DNA of 64,000 nt. Source: an uncultured bacterium (GTDB taxonomy: Bacteria; Vulcanimicrobiota; Xenobia; Xenobiales; Xenobiaceae). A program made the translations under genes and the position numbers. Location: contig CAKTUZ010000008.1 of the NCBI GenBank assembly GCA_934621605.1, forward strand, positions 26,524 through 90,523. Direction: 5' to 3'. Shown here one piece after another: positions 8,890-17,564 of this stretch (its first letter is position 1; each line of letters begins with the position of its first letter). Under the pieces are notes generated by a model that was not told the origin of the DNA, ran no database searches, and saw only the letters and a program-made list of their open reading frames with translations.

Positions 8890-9714
8890 GTGCATCCCAT
8901 TCTTTTTCAGATAGGTAACTTTCCTATTTATACGTATGGTCTGATTCTGGCTATAGCTATTTCCAGCGGTCTTTGTTTTGCCGGATATTTAGCTACTAAA
9001 CGTGGCTGGGAATTTTTGGACATAGCCGATATCGGTTTGTGGGCGGTTATTATCGGACTTATAGGAGCTAGATTAGGATATGTTATCCAGCGCCCCGAAA
9101 CTTTTGCCGATAATTGGTGGAGTATATTTAATTTCCGTACTGGCGGTATTACCATCATTGGAGCACTTATTTTTGGCAATTTTGCTTTGGCTTTACTTTG
9201 TCGTCGCTATAAACTTTCGCCTTGGTTTTGCGTAGATATATATACGGCGCCATTACTTTGGGGAATGGCTCTGGGGCGCTTGGGTTGCATTGCTCAAGGA
9301 TGTTGCGCCGGTAAGGTTTGTTCTGAAAGCTTGCTTTGGGCTATTCATTACCCAGCCAACAGCATATTGGGAGCTTTACCGCGTCATCCTTCGCAAATTT
9401 ATGAGCTTTTGCTTGATTTGCTTTTAATGGCTTTCTGTTTGTGGTTTTTCAACAAAAAAGCTCAGTTCCAGGGCCAGACCTTTTGGGTAGGTGTGAGCGG
9501 CTACGCTTTAATACGCTTCTTTACCGAATTTTTCCGTGACAGTAAAATACTAGGTTGCTTCTCCTTGGCTCAGTGGTTTTGTTTGGGTATGTTGGCTATA
9601 GCTTTGTTGGGCGTTTTCGGAGCTTTTGGACGAGCTACTTTAGTCAAACCTCCGGCTAAAGTTGAAGAAGAGGATGCAATTGCATCTCGTATTGCTGATA
9701 AAAATCAAAAGTAG
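8890..9714 (+). CDS. lgt: Prolipoprotein diacylglyceryl transferase
   Basis: A polytopic enzyme of 274 aa that transfers diacylglycerol from phosphatidylglycerol to the lipobox cysteine. Family signatures visible are HPILFQIGNFPIYTYG, GLIGARLGYV, FRTGGITIIGAL, GMALGRLGCIAQGCC and RHPSQIYE. The start is GTG 8890, preceded by GGAGGT. It forms an operon with lspA and ends at a hairpin at 9747-9779. Confidence 0.95.
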   Translation: MHPILFQIGNFPIYTYGLILAIAISSGLCFAGYLATKRGWEFLDIADIGLWAVIIGLIGARLGYVIQRPETFADNWWSIFNFRTGGITIIGALIFGNFALALLCRRYKLSPWFCVDIYTAPLLWGMALGRLGCIAQGCCAGKVCSESLLWAIHYPANSILGALPRHPSQIYELLLDLLLMAFCLWFFNKKAQFQGQTFWVGVSGYALIRFFTEFFRDSKILGCFSLAQWFCLGMLAIALLGVFGAFGRATLVKPPAKVEEEDAIASRIADKNQK

Positions 9715-9746
9715 ACTTTAGCAATGTTTGTGCTAATAAGAAAATA

Positions 9747-9779
9747 AACCGCTCCGTCAAACGGAACGGTTTATTTTTT
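9747..9779. terminator. Terminator after lgt
   Basis: AAACCG and CGGTTT enclose TCCGT/ACGGA with one mismatch, followed by TATTTTTTA. An A-rich flank on the other side lets it also serve the leftward tRNA-Arg transcript. Confidence 0.75.
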
Positions 9780-9797
9780 AGAGAACATTGCCTTAAT

Positions 9798-9873
9798 TGG
9801 CGTCCCCGGTGCGATTTGAACGCACGGCCCCTCGCTTAGGAGGCGAGTGCTCTATCCCCTGAGCTACGGAGAC
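9798..9873 (-). tRNA. tRNA-Arg (anticodon CCT)
   Basis: Read on the minus strand, GTCTCCG and CGGGGAC form the acceptor stem. The anticodon arm is CTCGC-CTCCTAA-GCGAG with anticodon CCT (reads AGG), and the T-arm has GTTCAAATC. The discriminator is G and the 3' CCA is encoded. 76 nt. Confidence 0.95.
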
Positions 9874-10051
9874 ACATTACCTGCGCTATTTTATTATTGA
9901 TAGCTTCTAAAGTCAAGAGAAGGCAACTCTACCAAATTTGGCAAAAGTTGCCGAGGTTCACTCTTAGCAGCCAGGGACAGATACATCGGTTAAGAAAAGA
10001 AAGGCTCTTCCCATTATTTGAGTAGGGCAAAAATAAAATGAGGTTATAGCC

Positions 10052-11455
10052 TTGGGCAATTATTGGGGCGTACTGCCCTTACCTAAAATAAAATGGCAGA
10101 GTTATTTGGTTTTGGCTTTGATTTTAATCTTTGCCGGAGTGTTACGTGGTTGGCGTTTAGGTTATCCCGATTCGCAATATTTTGATGAATGCTATTATGG
10201 GCCAGGCGCTTTAAGTTATATAAATGGCACGATTGATAAAAACTCAGTCCATCCGCCTCTGGGCAAATTGCAAATTGCCGATTTTATTCTGTTGGGTCGT
10301 TGGTTCAATAGTCATGGTTACCATTTCAGCGAATATACACTTTGGCGTTTAGCTTCTTTTGCTTTCGGTGAAGCTACCATATTGCTGACTTTTTTTCTGG
10401 CGTGGCGTTTGAGCAGAGGTTCGGTTTCTTTAGCTAATTTGGCGGCCTTTTTGCTCTCTATAGATTTTATGAGCATAGTCTTGTCTCGTATATGCATGCT
10501 CGATATGGTATTGGCTTTTTGGATGCTGGTCGGTGTTTATTGCAGTTGGATGTATATTGAAGCCAAAATTTTGCAATCACCGCGAGCTCTGAGTTGGGCT
10601 GCCTTATGCTCTATCACTTTCGGTATAGCCACAGCCTGCAAGTGGAATGGTCTTTTTGGTGCTTTTATAGCTTTCTGGCTTATGCTTTTGCTGCCCAATT
10701 TTATGAGCCGAGCCTCCTTACAAGTTGACGCTGCTTCGGAATTAAATTCTGATTTTGCAGGGCAAGGCCAAGATGTCGTCACCCGTAATTTAAAAGGAGT
10801 CGGCAAAATGCTAATTAAGCAAGGTCTTATTTTAGCTTTACTTTTTACTGTGTCTACTGCTGCAATTTATAGCGTTTCCTATTTGCCTCAATTTTTGCGT
10901 GAAGGTTTTAATTCTCAAACTGTCTATCACATAACCGAAGCCCACACTATAATGGTGAAATTTCGCTATAATGCCGAACAATTTACTCATCATTATTGCT
11001 CGCAATTTTGGGCTTGGCCTACGGTTATCCGTCCTGTATGGTTTAAATTTGAAAATTATGCTAATTTGGCTATGGGTATTGTTTGCTTTGGTTCAATTTT
11101 CTTTTGGTGGCCCGGTTTTACATATGTGTTGGAATTTATCTATTTTGGCTTGAGAGAGCGCCGTTGGATTTTGCTCTTTTTGAGTTTAAGCTGGTGTATT
11201 CCTTGGTTGCTGTGGGCTATTTCTACTACAGGCGGGTTTATCTATTATATGTTGCCTGGTATACCTCTTATGGCCATAGTGATGGCTTGGGTGCTTTATG
11301 ATTGGCATAAAGAAGGTTGGAATATAGCTATTGGCATCTATTTGGCTATTTTGGGCGCAGCTTTGGCTTGTTATTATCCATTCCTAACTTATTTGCCTAT
11401 GCAAAGATCTCTCTTTACTACTTTATTTCCGGTAGTATTTACTCAATGGCGTTGA
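10052..11455 (+). CDS. Dolichyl-phosphate-mannose-protein mannosyltransferase homologue (GT39, PMT)
   Basis: A 467-aa GT-C membrane protein. Family hallmarks are FDECYYGPGA, with the acidic pair in the first outer loop, and HPPLGK. Further on are SRICMLDMVLAFWML and TACKWNGLFGAFIAFW, typical of PMTs. Such enzymes transfer mannose from polyprenyl-phosphate to Ser/Thr of exported proteins. The start is TTG 10052; another in-frame start is possible. It ends with TGA 11453-11455 directly before the pseudouridine synthase start. The sugar and acceptors here are unknown. Confidence 0.82.
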   Translation: MGNYWGVLPLPKIKWQSYLVLALILIFAGVLRGWRLGYPDSQYFDECYYGPGALSYINGTIDKNSVHPPLGKLQIADFILLGRWFNSHGYHFSEYTLWRLASFAFGEATILLTFFLAWRLSRGSVSLANLAAFLLSIDFMSIVLSRICMLDMVLAFWMLVGVYCSWMYIEAKILQSPRALSWAALCSITFGIATACKWNGLFGAFIAFWLMLLLPNFMSRASLQVDAASELNSDFAGQGQDVVTRNLKGVGKMLIKQGLILALLFTVSTAAIYSVSYLPQFLREGFNSQTVYHITEAHTIMVKFRYNAEQFTHHYCSQFWAWPTVIRPVWFKFENYANLAMGIVCFGSIFFWWPGFTYVLEFIYFGLRERRWILLFLSLSWCIPWLLWAISTTGGFIYYMLPGIPLMAIVMAWVLYDWHKEGWNIAIGIYLAILGAALACYYPFLTYLPMQRSLFTTLFPVVFTQWR

Positions 11456-11457
11456 TA

Positions 11458-12474
11458 ATGGACAATTTTTACTTAGATGATAATTTAGACGAAAAAGAAA
11501 TTTCCGAACCAGAAGAGGAGGGGACTGAGCACTTTTTCACCGTGGATCAACAATATAAGGGTGCACGTTTAGATTGCGTTTTAGCTGAACTTATGGATAT
11601 ATCCAGAGCTCAGATTCAAAAATGGATTAAGCGACAGTTGGTACTTTGCAATGGAGAGACGGAAAATTCTCCCGCCCGCAAACTTAAAGGCGGTGAAAAA
11701 TTGGCCGTAAACGAGCCGCCGCTTTTGCCTGCCGCGCCTGAGCCTGATCCTAAGGTATATTTGGATATTGTTTATGAGGATAGTGATATTTTAGTGCTTA
11801 ATAAAGGGCGTGGCCAAATTGTCCATCCCGGTGCTGGTGTGCACAGTGGTACGCTGGTCAATGGCTTGTTGGCTCATTGTAGTGATCTTTCCGGTATTGG
11901 CGGCGTAGAACGGCCCGGTATAGTCCATCGCTTGGATAAGGATACTTCTGGCTTAATTGTTATTACTAAAAATGACGCAGCCCATCTCAATTTAAGTGCT
12001 CAATTCGCCGATAGATTAGTAACTAAATATTATGAGGCTTTGGTTTATGGAGTGCCAGAACCTAAGTGCGGCTTAATTGAACAGCCTATTGGCCGCCACC
12101 CTGTCTCCCGCCAATGCATGGCTGTGCGGGCTAATGGTCGTCCTTCTAAAACCGAGTATCGCACTGTCGAAGCTTTTGCCGATAAGTATGCCCATTTATC
12201 GATCCATCTTTTTACCGGCCGCACCCACCAAATTCGTGTTCATATGAGTTGGTTAGGCTATCCTTTAATAGGCGATCCTCTTTATAAACCCAAAAAGAAC
12301 CCCTGGGGGCTACAGGGGCAAGCTTTGCACTGCTATTATCTGAGTTTTGCTCATCCGCGTACGGGAATAAAGATGGAATTTAGAGCTCAGGCTCCCTTGG
12401 AAATACAAAATATCCTTCAAGAGTTGCGCTCTCAATATCCTAGCTGCTACACTTCGCTGGCCCCTTTTGGTTAG
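11458..12474 (+). CDS. RluD/RluC-type ribosomal pseudouridine synthase
   Basis: 338 aa: an acidic N-terminal extension, an S4 RNA-binding domain at about residues 30-90 (ARLDCVLAEL, KWIKRQLVLCNG) and a RluA-family catalytic domain with HRLDKDTSGL, catalytic Asp160. TGRTHQIRVHMSWLGYPLIG is the family's second motif. It converts uridine to pseudouridine in 23S rRNA; the exact site cannot be told. ATG 11446 is an alternative start overlapping the upstream gene by 10 bp; 11458 begins MDNFYLDD. It is likely co-transcribed with the mannosyltransferase homologue. Confidence 0.88.
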   Translation: MDNFYLDDNLDEKEISEPEEEGTEHFFTVDQQYKGARLDCVLAELMDISRAQIQKWIKRQLVLCNGETENSPARKLKGGEKLAVNEPPLLPAAPEPDPKVYLDIVYEDSDILVLNKGRGQIVHPGAGVHSGTLVNGLLAHCSDLSGIGGVERPGIVHRLDKDTSGLIVITKNDAAHLNLSAQFADRLVTKYYEALVYGVPEPKCGLIEQPIGRHPVSRQCMAVRANGRPSKTEYRTVEAFADKYAHLSIHLFTGRTHQIRVHMSWLGYPLIGDPLYKPKKNPWGLQGQALHCYYLSFAHPRTGIKMEFRAQAPLEIQNILQELRSQYPSCYTSLAPFG

Positions 12475-12483
12475 ATTTTTAAA

Positions 12484-13188
12484 TTATTCATTGGCTTTAG
12501 TTGGATTGTATTGAATATCAACGCGACCGTCTTTTTTGTTGTAATTGGTAATTACTGTATATTCTTGCAACCCAGGTTTAATAGGGAAGGGAATGTTGAT
12601 ACGCTCGCCCTTATCAGTTTTACTGGGAGTAGCTTGGAAAAGTTCGCCATTTACGTGTATTACCAAAGATTCGGCAGCCGAAGTTCCTTCAACGCCGACT
12701 AGCAATTTGGGATCACCCCACATGGCACTGGCAGTGCCGTTGTATTTACCGGGAATCATGCGCAAGTTGATCACTTTGGCGCCTTTAATGTTGGCTTTAA
12801 GTATATCTGGTTGGTCGGTGGCACGCATAGGGCCAACTTTGGTAATTAACACGTTGTCTGCCCAAAGTTCAAAAGTGCATACACGGCTATCGGGTGCATG
12901 TGAACTGAAGCCTACCCACGATTCAAACATATCAAATTTACCGTTGACTTCAAATTGCATAATGGCTGCGTCGGCGCCGCCCAAACCGGTAATATAACTT
13001 TCGACAGAGGTGTTGCCGGTATTACCCATAGCAGTATGTTCTATGTTGCGCATACAGTTGGCAAAATATTTTTGCCTCATATTTAACAAGGGCATAGCTG
13101 CTGGATCGGAAAAAGCTGGAGTGCTCCAAGTACACAAAACAAGGGAAGCAAAAGCGCATATCGCGACCAAAGATAATTTTTTATTCAC
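12484..13188 (-). CDS. Exported protein with NPCBM/NEW2-like domain
   Basis: 234 aa with a signal peptide cleaved near PAFS (residue 27). Residues about 75-165 resemble the NPCBM carbohydrate-binding fold: FESWVGFSSHAPDS, TFELWADNVLITKVGPM, AKVINLRMIPG and SAMWGDPKLLV, matching the family's WADAKL-type ending. The C-terminus has a second beta-rich stretch (NIPFPIKPGLQEYTVITNYN). The start is GTG 13188 after AAGGAG. It lies 17 bp behind the leftward TPR-like gene, so probably one operon. The ligand is unknown; cell-wall or LPS sugar is a guess. Confidence 0.7.
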   Translation of the reverse strand: MNKKLSLVAICAFASLVLCTWSTPAFSDPAAMPLLNMRQKYFANCMRNIEHTAMGNTGNTSVESYITGLGGADAAIMQFEVNGKFDMFESWVGFSSHAPDSRVCTFELWADNVLITKVGPMRATDQPDILKANIKGAKVINLRMIPGKYNGTASAMWGDPKLLVGVEGTSAAESLVIHVNGELFQATPSKTDKGERINIPFPIKPGLQEYTVITNYNKKDGRVDIQYNPTKANE

Positions 13189-13205
13189 AATAGCTCCTTA
13201 AAAAA

Positions 13206-14525
13206 TTAGTAGATTCTGAAGGCTCGCTGTTGAGCTCGGTAATAGGGAGCTTCCGCAGAATCGGCTGCTCCGGCACAAAAAGTCAAATCATTGATAAGAT
13301 TTATGAGGCTGCGTTTGTCTTTAAAGCTCATATTGTTGTTTTTCTTGGTTGGATAAGCTGGCAAGGCATAGCCGTCGGAGGCATATCGGCGAAAACCACC
13401 GGGAATATTGACCATAGTCCAGGGCTTGTGTGCTTCTAAAGCTGTAGCCGTCATAGCGCTGCGCAAATTTATACCCAAACCTTGACCGGCTTTATAAAAG
13501 CCGTAGCGAGTTAAGGTTAAGTAGGTGCTGTCATTGAGCTGTTCGGCCAAAAATAGGGCAATTACAAATCCGCGCTGGGCCCTGTGTGGTAACCCTAAGC
13601 TCCAAAAGAGTCGAGCTTTAAGATAGGCTTGACGTAACAAAGCTCTCTTGCGTTCGGTAAGCATTCTAATAATAAAAGAAGCTTTTAGATATTGTAAAGC
13701 CGTCTCGAAACGATCACTTTTTTTGAGCAGCCATCCTATGCGGTAGGTTATTTCCGCTTGTTTTTTGTAATCAGCCGTATGGTAGTACATTTTTAAGGCT
13801 TGACCATATAGGCGGGAAGAATCTTCCGTCTCGCCAGAAATTTCGCTGTTGTTAGCCATTTGCAAAAGCGTTTTGGCCGCTAGGGCAGGATCGCTGAAGG
13901 ATATTTTGCGGCTGCTTTGAGTTTCGGGAGTTGCCAGGGCAAACATAATAGAAACGCAAGTCAGATCCGAATCAGAATACTTGCCTTCATCGTAAAGTAG
14001 GGAAGCTTCGTTAAATCTGGCCGCCAGAGCATTGGGTTGATCATTTTGATTGCCAAATAATTTATTAGCTTTGCGAGTTAAGCGTAAAGCTTGAGAAGTT
14101 TTACCAGCTCCGGCGTAAGCTAGAGCTGCATCTAAACAGAGAGCTGCCAAAATCGAATCATCGCGCTCTTTTTTGGGCAATTTCTGATATTTGCGACAAG
14201 CTATTTCCCAATGTTTGGCACTATGGATATATAAGCCTTGAGCTTCTAACCATTGACAACGTTTGCGCATAAATCTTTCGCTATATTTGTCAAAATGATT
14301 TTCTGAAACGGCACGGCGACGCAGAGCATAAGCCAACCGTTTGCCTAAGCGCAGCAATATATCGGCCTCTTTAAAACAACATTCGGCGATATGGATATCG
14401 ACATGGCAGAGTATCTCTTCCAGACAGTCTCTTAGAGCGGCTGCATCGAGACTTTTAACAACGCGTCGCAAAAGAAGCTTGTTTTCTAAATGGGCGGCTA
14501 AATTGTGTAAAATCGTTTCGATCAT
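13206..14525 (-). CDS. TPR-like helical repeat protein, unknown function
   Basis: 439 aa, strongly helical, with TPR-like spacing across residues about 90-360 (AKHWEIACRKYQKLP, DAALAYAGAGKTSQALRL, YGQALKMYYHTADYKKQAEI, ALQYLKASFI). No signal peptide is evident, so it is probably cytosolic. The frame is open upstream to 14756, but the first 77 residues look non-coding (many Pro/Cys, no ribosome-binding site). MIETIL at 14525 is the plausible start. It is the first gene of a pair with the NPCBM protein. Confidence 0.65.
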   Translation of the reverse strand: MIETILHNLAAHLENKLLLRRVVKSLDAAALRDCLEEILCHVDIHIAECCFKEADILLRLGKRLAYALRRRAVSENHFDKYSERFMRKRCQWLEAQGLYIHSAKHWEIACRKYQKLPKKERDDSILAALCLDAALAYAGAGKTSQALRLTRKANKLFGNQNDQPNALAARFNEASLLYDEGKYSDSDLTCVSIMFALATPETQSSRKISFSDPALAAKTLLQMANNSEISGETEDSSRLYGQALKMYYHTADYKKQAEITYRIGWLLKKSDRFETALQYLKASFIIRMLTERKRALLRQAYLKARLFWSLGLPHRAQRGFVIALFLAEQLNDSTYLTLTRYGFYKAGQGLGINLRSAMTATALEAHKPWTMVNIPGGFRRYASDGYALPAYPTKKNNNMSFKDKRSLINLINDLTFCAGAADSAEAPYYRAQQRAFRIY

Positions 14526-14906
14526 TATGCTTCCAGCTTTTTGTTCTCCCGGTTCTCCTTCAGCCTCCGGATTATAACATAAAGAGAAAGAGGAGGAAAA
14601 CGCCTCCGGTATTAGAACTACAAAGGGCTTTTTTTCGCATATATGGGGGTAATTGCAGAGAGTTTTACCTAGTCCCGTCAAGAATTGTCCATTTCTTAGG
14701 TGGAGGATAAGGGCGGGTGGGGCACAATTGCCTCGTAAAAATACCGTGGGCCGCACGGAAATTTACGCCTGTGGAGAGAGTATAGGCCGCTGCAGTTCCT
14801 CGGAGCTGTAGTGCTATTCTCGTAGAATCAGGAAGCTCCCACTTGTATGGTTGGGAGTACGTTCACAAGCCGAGGCGAATGTCGCAATGTTAAGAGGAAT
14901 GATATC

Positions 14907-16184
14907 GTGAACCAGACAAAAGTTCTCATTAACCTGGTCATTATCTTTTTGATTACGGCAGCAATCCTATATGGCTTCTTCGGTACCTCAGAAGAGAACC
15001 GCTTGAAGCTCAAATTAGGTCTCGATCTCCGAAGCGGTACACATATTGCTTTGCAGCTCAAAGAGGTCAAGGATCCCGTTACTCATGAAGTTCAAAAGAT
15101 CGACCAGGCAACCTTAAATCGCAGCATTCAAGTTTTCACAAAGCGCTTGAACGCCATCGGTACTTCAGAAATTTTAATTGCCGCCGCCGGCAAAGATCGT
15201 ATTATTATCGAAATTCCTGAAATGACCGACTTAGAAAAAGCCAAGAATATGGTCAAAAAGGCCGGACGCTTGGAATTTAAAGAAAAGGTCTTCGACCCCA
15301 CCACTCAGTCTGCTCAGTATAGGACTGTTATGGATGGTCGTTATTTGACCAAAGCCAGCGTCGGTCGCTCCGGCGTAGGCGAAAATGCCTGGTGCGTAGA
15401 GTTCCAGCTCAATAAAGAAGGCAGCCGCCTCTTTGGTGATATTACCAGTCGCATGAAGGGTAAGCCCTTAGGTATTTTCTTTGATGGAACCATGCACAGT
15501 GAGCCTGTTGTACAAAATGCCATTACTGGAGGAAGCGGTCAAATTACCGGCAACTTCACTTTGGAAGAAGCGAACGAATTGTGCAACATTTTGAACTCGG
15601 GTGCCTTGACCGTAGATGTTCAAATTTTGGAAGCCTACACTGTCAGCCCTACCTTGGGTGAACAGTCACTGAAGAGCTCTCTGACCGCCGGCTTAATCGG
15701 TTTAGCCATTGTAATGCTTTATATGATCGGCTACTATCGTTTGCCTGGTTTGGTCGCCTCTATTGCTTTGGTTATTTACGCTGTTTGGGTTGTCGGTTCT
15801 ATGGTTATTCCCGGCCTCGAATTCGTACTCACCTTGCCCGGTATCGCCGGTGTCGTACTATCTATCGGTATGGCTGTAGATGCCAACGTTTTGCAATTTG
15901 AGCGTATTAAAGAAGAACTTTGGAACGGTAAGTCCGTGAGAAGTTCTTTAGACGCCGGTTTCGAACGTGCTTTCTCATCTATTATTGACGGTCACGTCAG
16001 CACTTTCTTGGGCGCTTTGATCCTCTTCTGGTTCGGTGCTTCCAGTGTTAAAGGCTTCGGCGTTACTTTGATGATTGGTACCGCCTTGAGTTTAGTCACT
16101 GCTATTTGGGTAACTCGTCAGTTGCTCCATTTCGCTACCGACTTCCTCAAGATCGATTCCAATAGAAAATTGTATGGCGAATAG
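14907..16184 (+). CDS. secD: Protein translocase subunit SecD
   Basis: An RND-type membrane protein that with SecF uses the proton gradient to complete Sec export. Visible: LKLGLDLRSGTHIALQLK of the periplasmic P1 head, and the membrane domain with GLIGLAIVMLYMIGYYRLPG, VLTLPGIAGVVLSIGMAVDA and NVLQFERIKEEL. GTG 14907 is preferred because AAGAGGAA precedes it and it gives VNQTKVLINLVIIFL; the frame is open a further 20 codons upstream. 425 aa. The upstream gap 14526-14906 contains a GC-rich hairpin at 14790-14811 and otherwise nothing I can name. Confidence 0.95.
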   Translation: MNQTKVLINLVIIFLITAAILYGFFGTSEENRLKLKLGLDLRSGTHIALQLKEVKDPVTHEVQKIDQATLNRSIQVFTKRLNAIGTSEILIAAAGKDRIIIEIPEMTDLEKAKNMVKKAGRLEFKEKVFDPTTQSAQYRTVMDGRYLTKASVGRSGVGENAWCVEFQLNKEGSRLFGDITSRMKGKPLGIFFDGTMHSEPVVQNAITGGSGQITGNFTLEEANELCNILNSGALTVDVQILEAYTVSPTLGEQSLKSSLTAGLIGLAIVMLYMIGYYRLPGLVASIALVIYAVWVVGSMVIPGLEFVLTLPGIAGVVLSIGMAVDANVLQFERIKEELWNGKSVRSSLDAGFERAFSSIIDGHVSTFLGALILFWFGASSVKGFGVTLMIGTALSLVTAIWVTRQLLHFATDFLKIDSNRKLYGE

Positions 16185-16195
16185 GAGATAGAGCA

Positions 16196-17461
16196 GTGGG
16201 TGCATTAAACGTAACTACATCGGATGCGATTTCCTTAGCCATATGGTTTGTTATTTTGGTGGGCGTAGTACTTTGGGGTCACACCTTCAGAGTTCGCCAC
16301 CGTGACATTATCGGAAACCGCAAATATTATTATATTGCCAGTACGGTTGTTTTAATTTTCTGTTTAGTTGGTATTTTCGGCAAAGGTCTCAATTATGGTT
16401 TGGACTTTACCGGCGGTACTATTTTGGAATTGGGTGCTCCTAAAATTATTGACAAGGCCCCTGGCGATATTGTCAATATTGTCAAGGCCAAGCATCCAAC
16501 TTTTGATGTCACCGTTCAGTTAGGTAACGGTTTAACTACTTCTGGCGACGGCAATTCTTACCAGAAGATTCTCGTCCGTGTTCGCAGTGACGAAAGTACC
16601 AAAGAGGTTGGTCTCAATTCTGCTCAGGCTATCGAAGTTCGTGCTGAATTAGAAAAAGGTCTCAACGTTGGCCCCTTAGCCAATATTTCCGAAACTACTA
16701 TCGGCCCGACTATTTCTTCCGAGCTCAAGACAGGTGCTCTTAAGGCTCTCTTAATTGCCTGTATTTTGCAGCTCATCTATATCACTTTCCGCTTCGGCAA
16801 CCAGTTGCGCTTCGGTGCTTCGGCTGTAATTGCTGTATTGCATGACGCTTTGATCATGATCGGCTTCTACGCTTGGGCTGGTTTGCCCGTAGACTCCAGC
16901 TTTGTAGCTGCTTTGCTAACTATTACCAGCTATTCCTTGATGGATACGGTTGTGGTATTCGACCGAATTCGTGAGCACCAACATAATGATGTTCAGGATA
17001 GCTTTGAAGTTATCACCAACCGTTCTGTTTGCGAAACTATGACTCGTTCGATCAACACTTCGTTGACCACGATCATTGTCTGTATTTGCTTATACTTCAT
17101 GGGCGGTGAAAGCTTAAAAGGCTTTGCTTACGCTTTGTTGGTCGGTGTTATTACCGGTGCTTACTCTTCTATCTTCCTTTCCGCTCCTTTGCTTGTCGAT
17201 TGCAACGAGTATGCCAATAAGCGCGACTTGGCTCGTCAAGACGAGTTGCGCAGAGAAGCTGAAGAGAACGCTAAACAAGGTAGCACCAATACTAAGAGTT
17301 CTGGTCGCCGTCCCGTGGCCCGTCCTCGTCCGGCTGCTCCTGCTGCTCCTGCTGCTTCCGATAGCGCTCCGAGCGCCTCTGCTCCGGCCGCTTCTGCTGC
17401 TCCTGTAGCTTACGCTCCGGCTCGTCCTCGTCGTCGCGTCAAGGGTATGAGAAAGAAATAA
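16196..17461 (+). CDS. secF: Protein translocase subunit SecF
   Basis: Partner of SecD, 11 bp downstream, start GTG 16196 after AGGAG. The signatures GLNYGLDFTGGTILELG, RFGNQLRFGASAV and YSLMDTVVVFDRIREH are present. At 421 aa it is longer than the usual ~300 because of an N-terminal helix (residues 10-30) before the standard first segment and a low-complexity Pro/Ala/Arg tail of about 60 residues after the last membrane helix, ending RPRRRVKGMRKK. The tail is basic and should face the cytosol. Confidence 0.94.
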   Translation: MGALNVTTSDAISLAIWFVILVGVVLWGHTFRVRHRDIIGNRKYYYIASTVVLIFCLVGIFGKGLNYGLDFTGGTILELGAPKIIDKAPGDIVNIVKAKHPTFDVTVQLGNGLTTSGDGNSYQKILVRVRSDESTKEVGLNSAQAIEVRAELEKGLNVGPLANISETTIGPTISSELKTGALKALLIACILQLIYITFRFGNQLRFGASAVIAVLHDALIMIGFYAWAGLPVDSSFVAALLTITSYSLMDTVVVFDRIREHQHNDVQDSFEVITNRSVCETMTRSINTSLTTIIVCICLYFMGGESLKGFAYALLVGVITGAYSSIFLSAPLLVDCNEYANKRDLARQDELRREAEENAKQGSTNTKSSGRRPVARPRPAAPAAPAASDSAPSASAPAASAAPVAYAPARPRRRVKGMRKK

Positions 17462-17490
17462 ATTTTAGTTTTTAAGCTAAAGCTTGAATA

Positions 17491-17552
17491 AAAAGCTCCT
17501 TCGTCTAATACTTACTGCCCTAAAGCATAAGTATGGCGGAGGAGCTTTTTAT
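17491..17552. terminator. Bidirectional terminator between secF and the lytic transglycosylase gene
   Basis: AAAAAGCTCCT and AGGAGCTTTTT form a long stem around an inner TACTTA/TAAGTA stem. T runs lie on both sides, fitting two convergent genes. Confidence 0.75.
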
Positions 17553-17564
17553 ATTTTCGTTTTT

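Noticed and set aside
11317..11457. N-terminal extension of the pseudouridine synthase
   Set aside because: Overlaps the end of the mannosyltransferase homologue in another frame and does not resemble family N-termini.
14526..14756. N-terminal extension of the TPR-like protein
   Set aside because: Composition is non-coding-like and no ribosome-binding site precedes it.
17124..17408. Leu-rich frame within secF
   Set aside because: Out-of-frame reading of the Pro/Ala tail; no independent signals.
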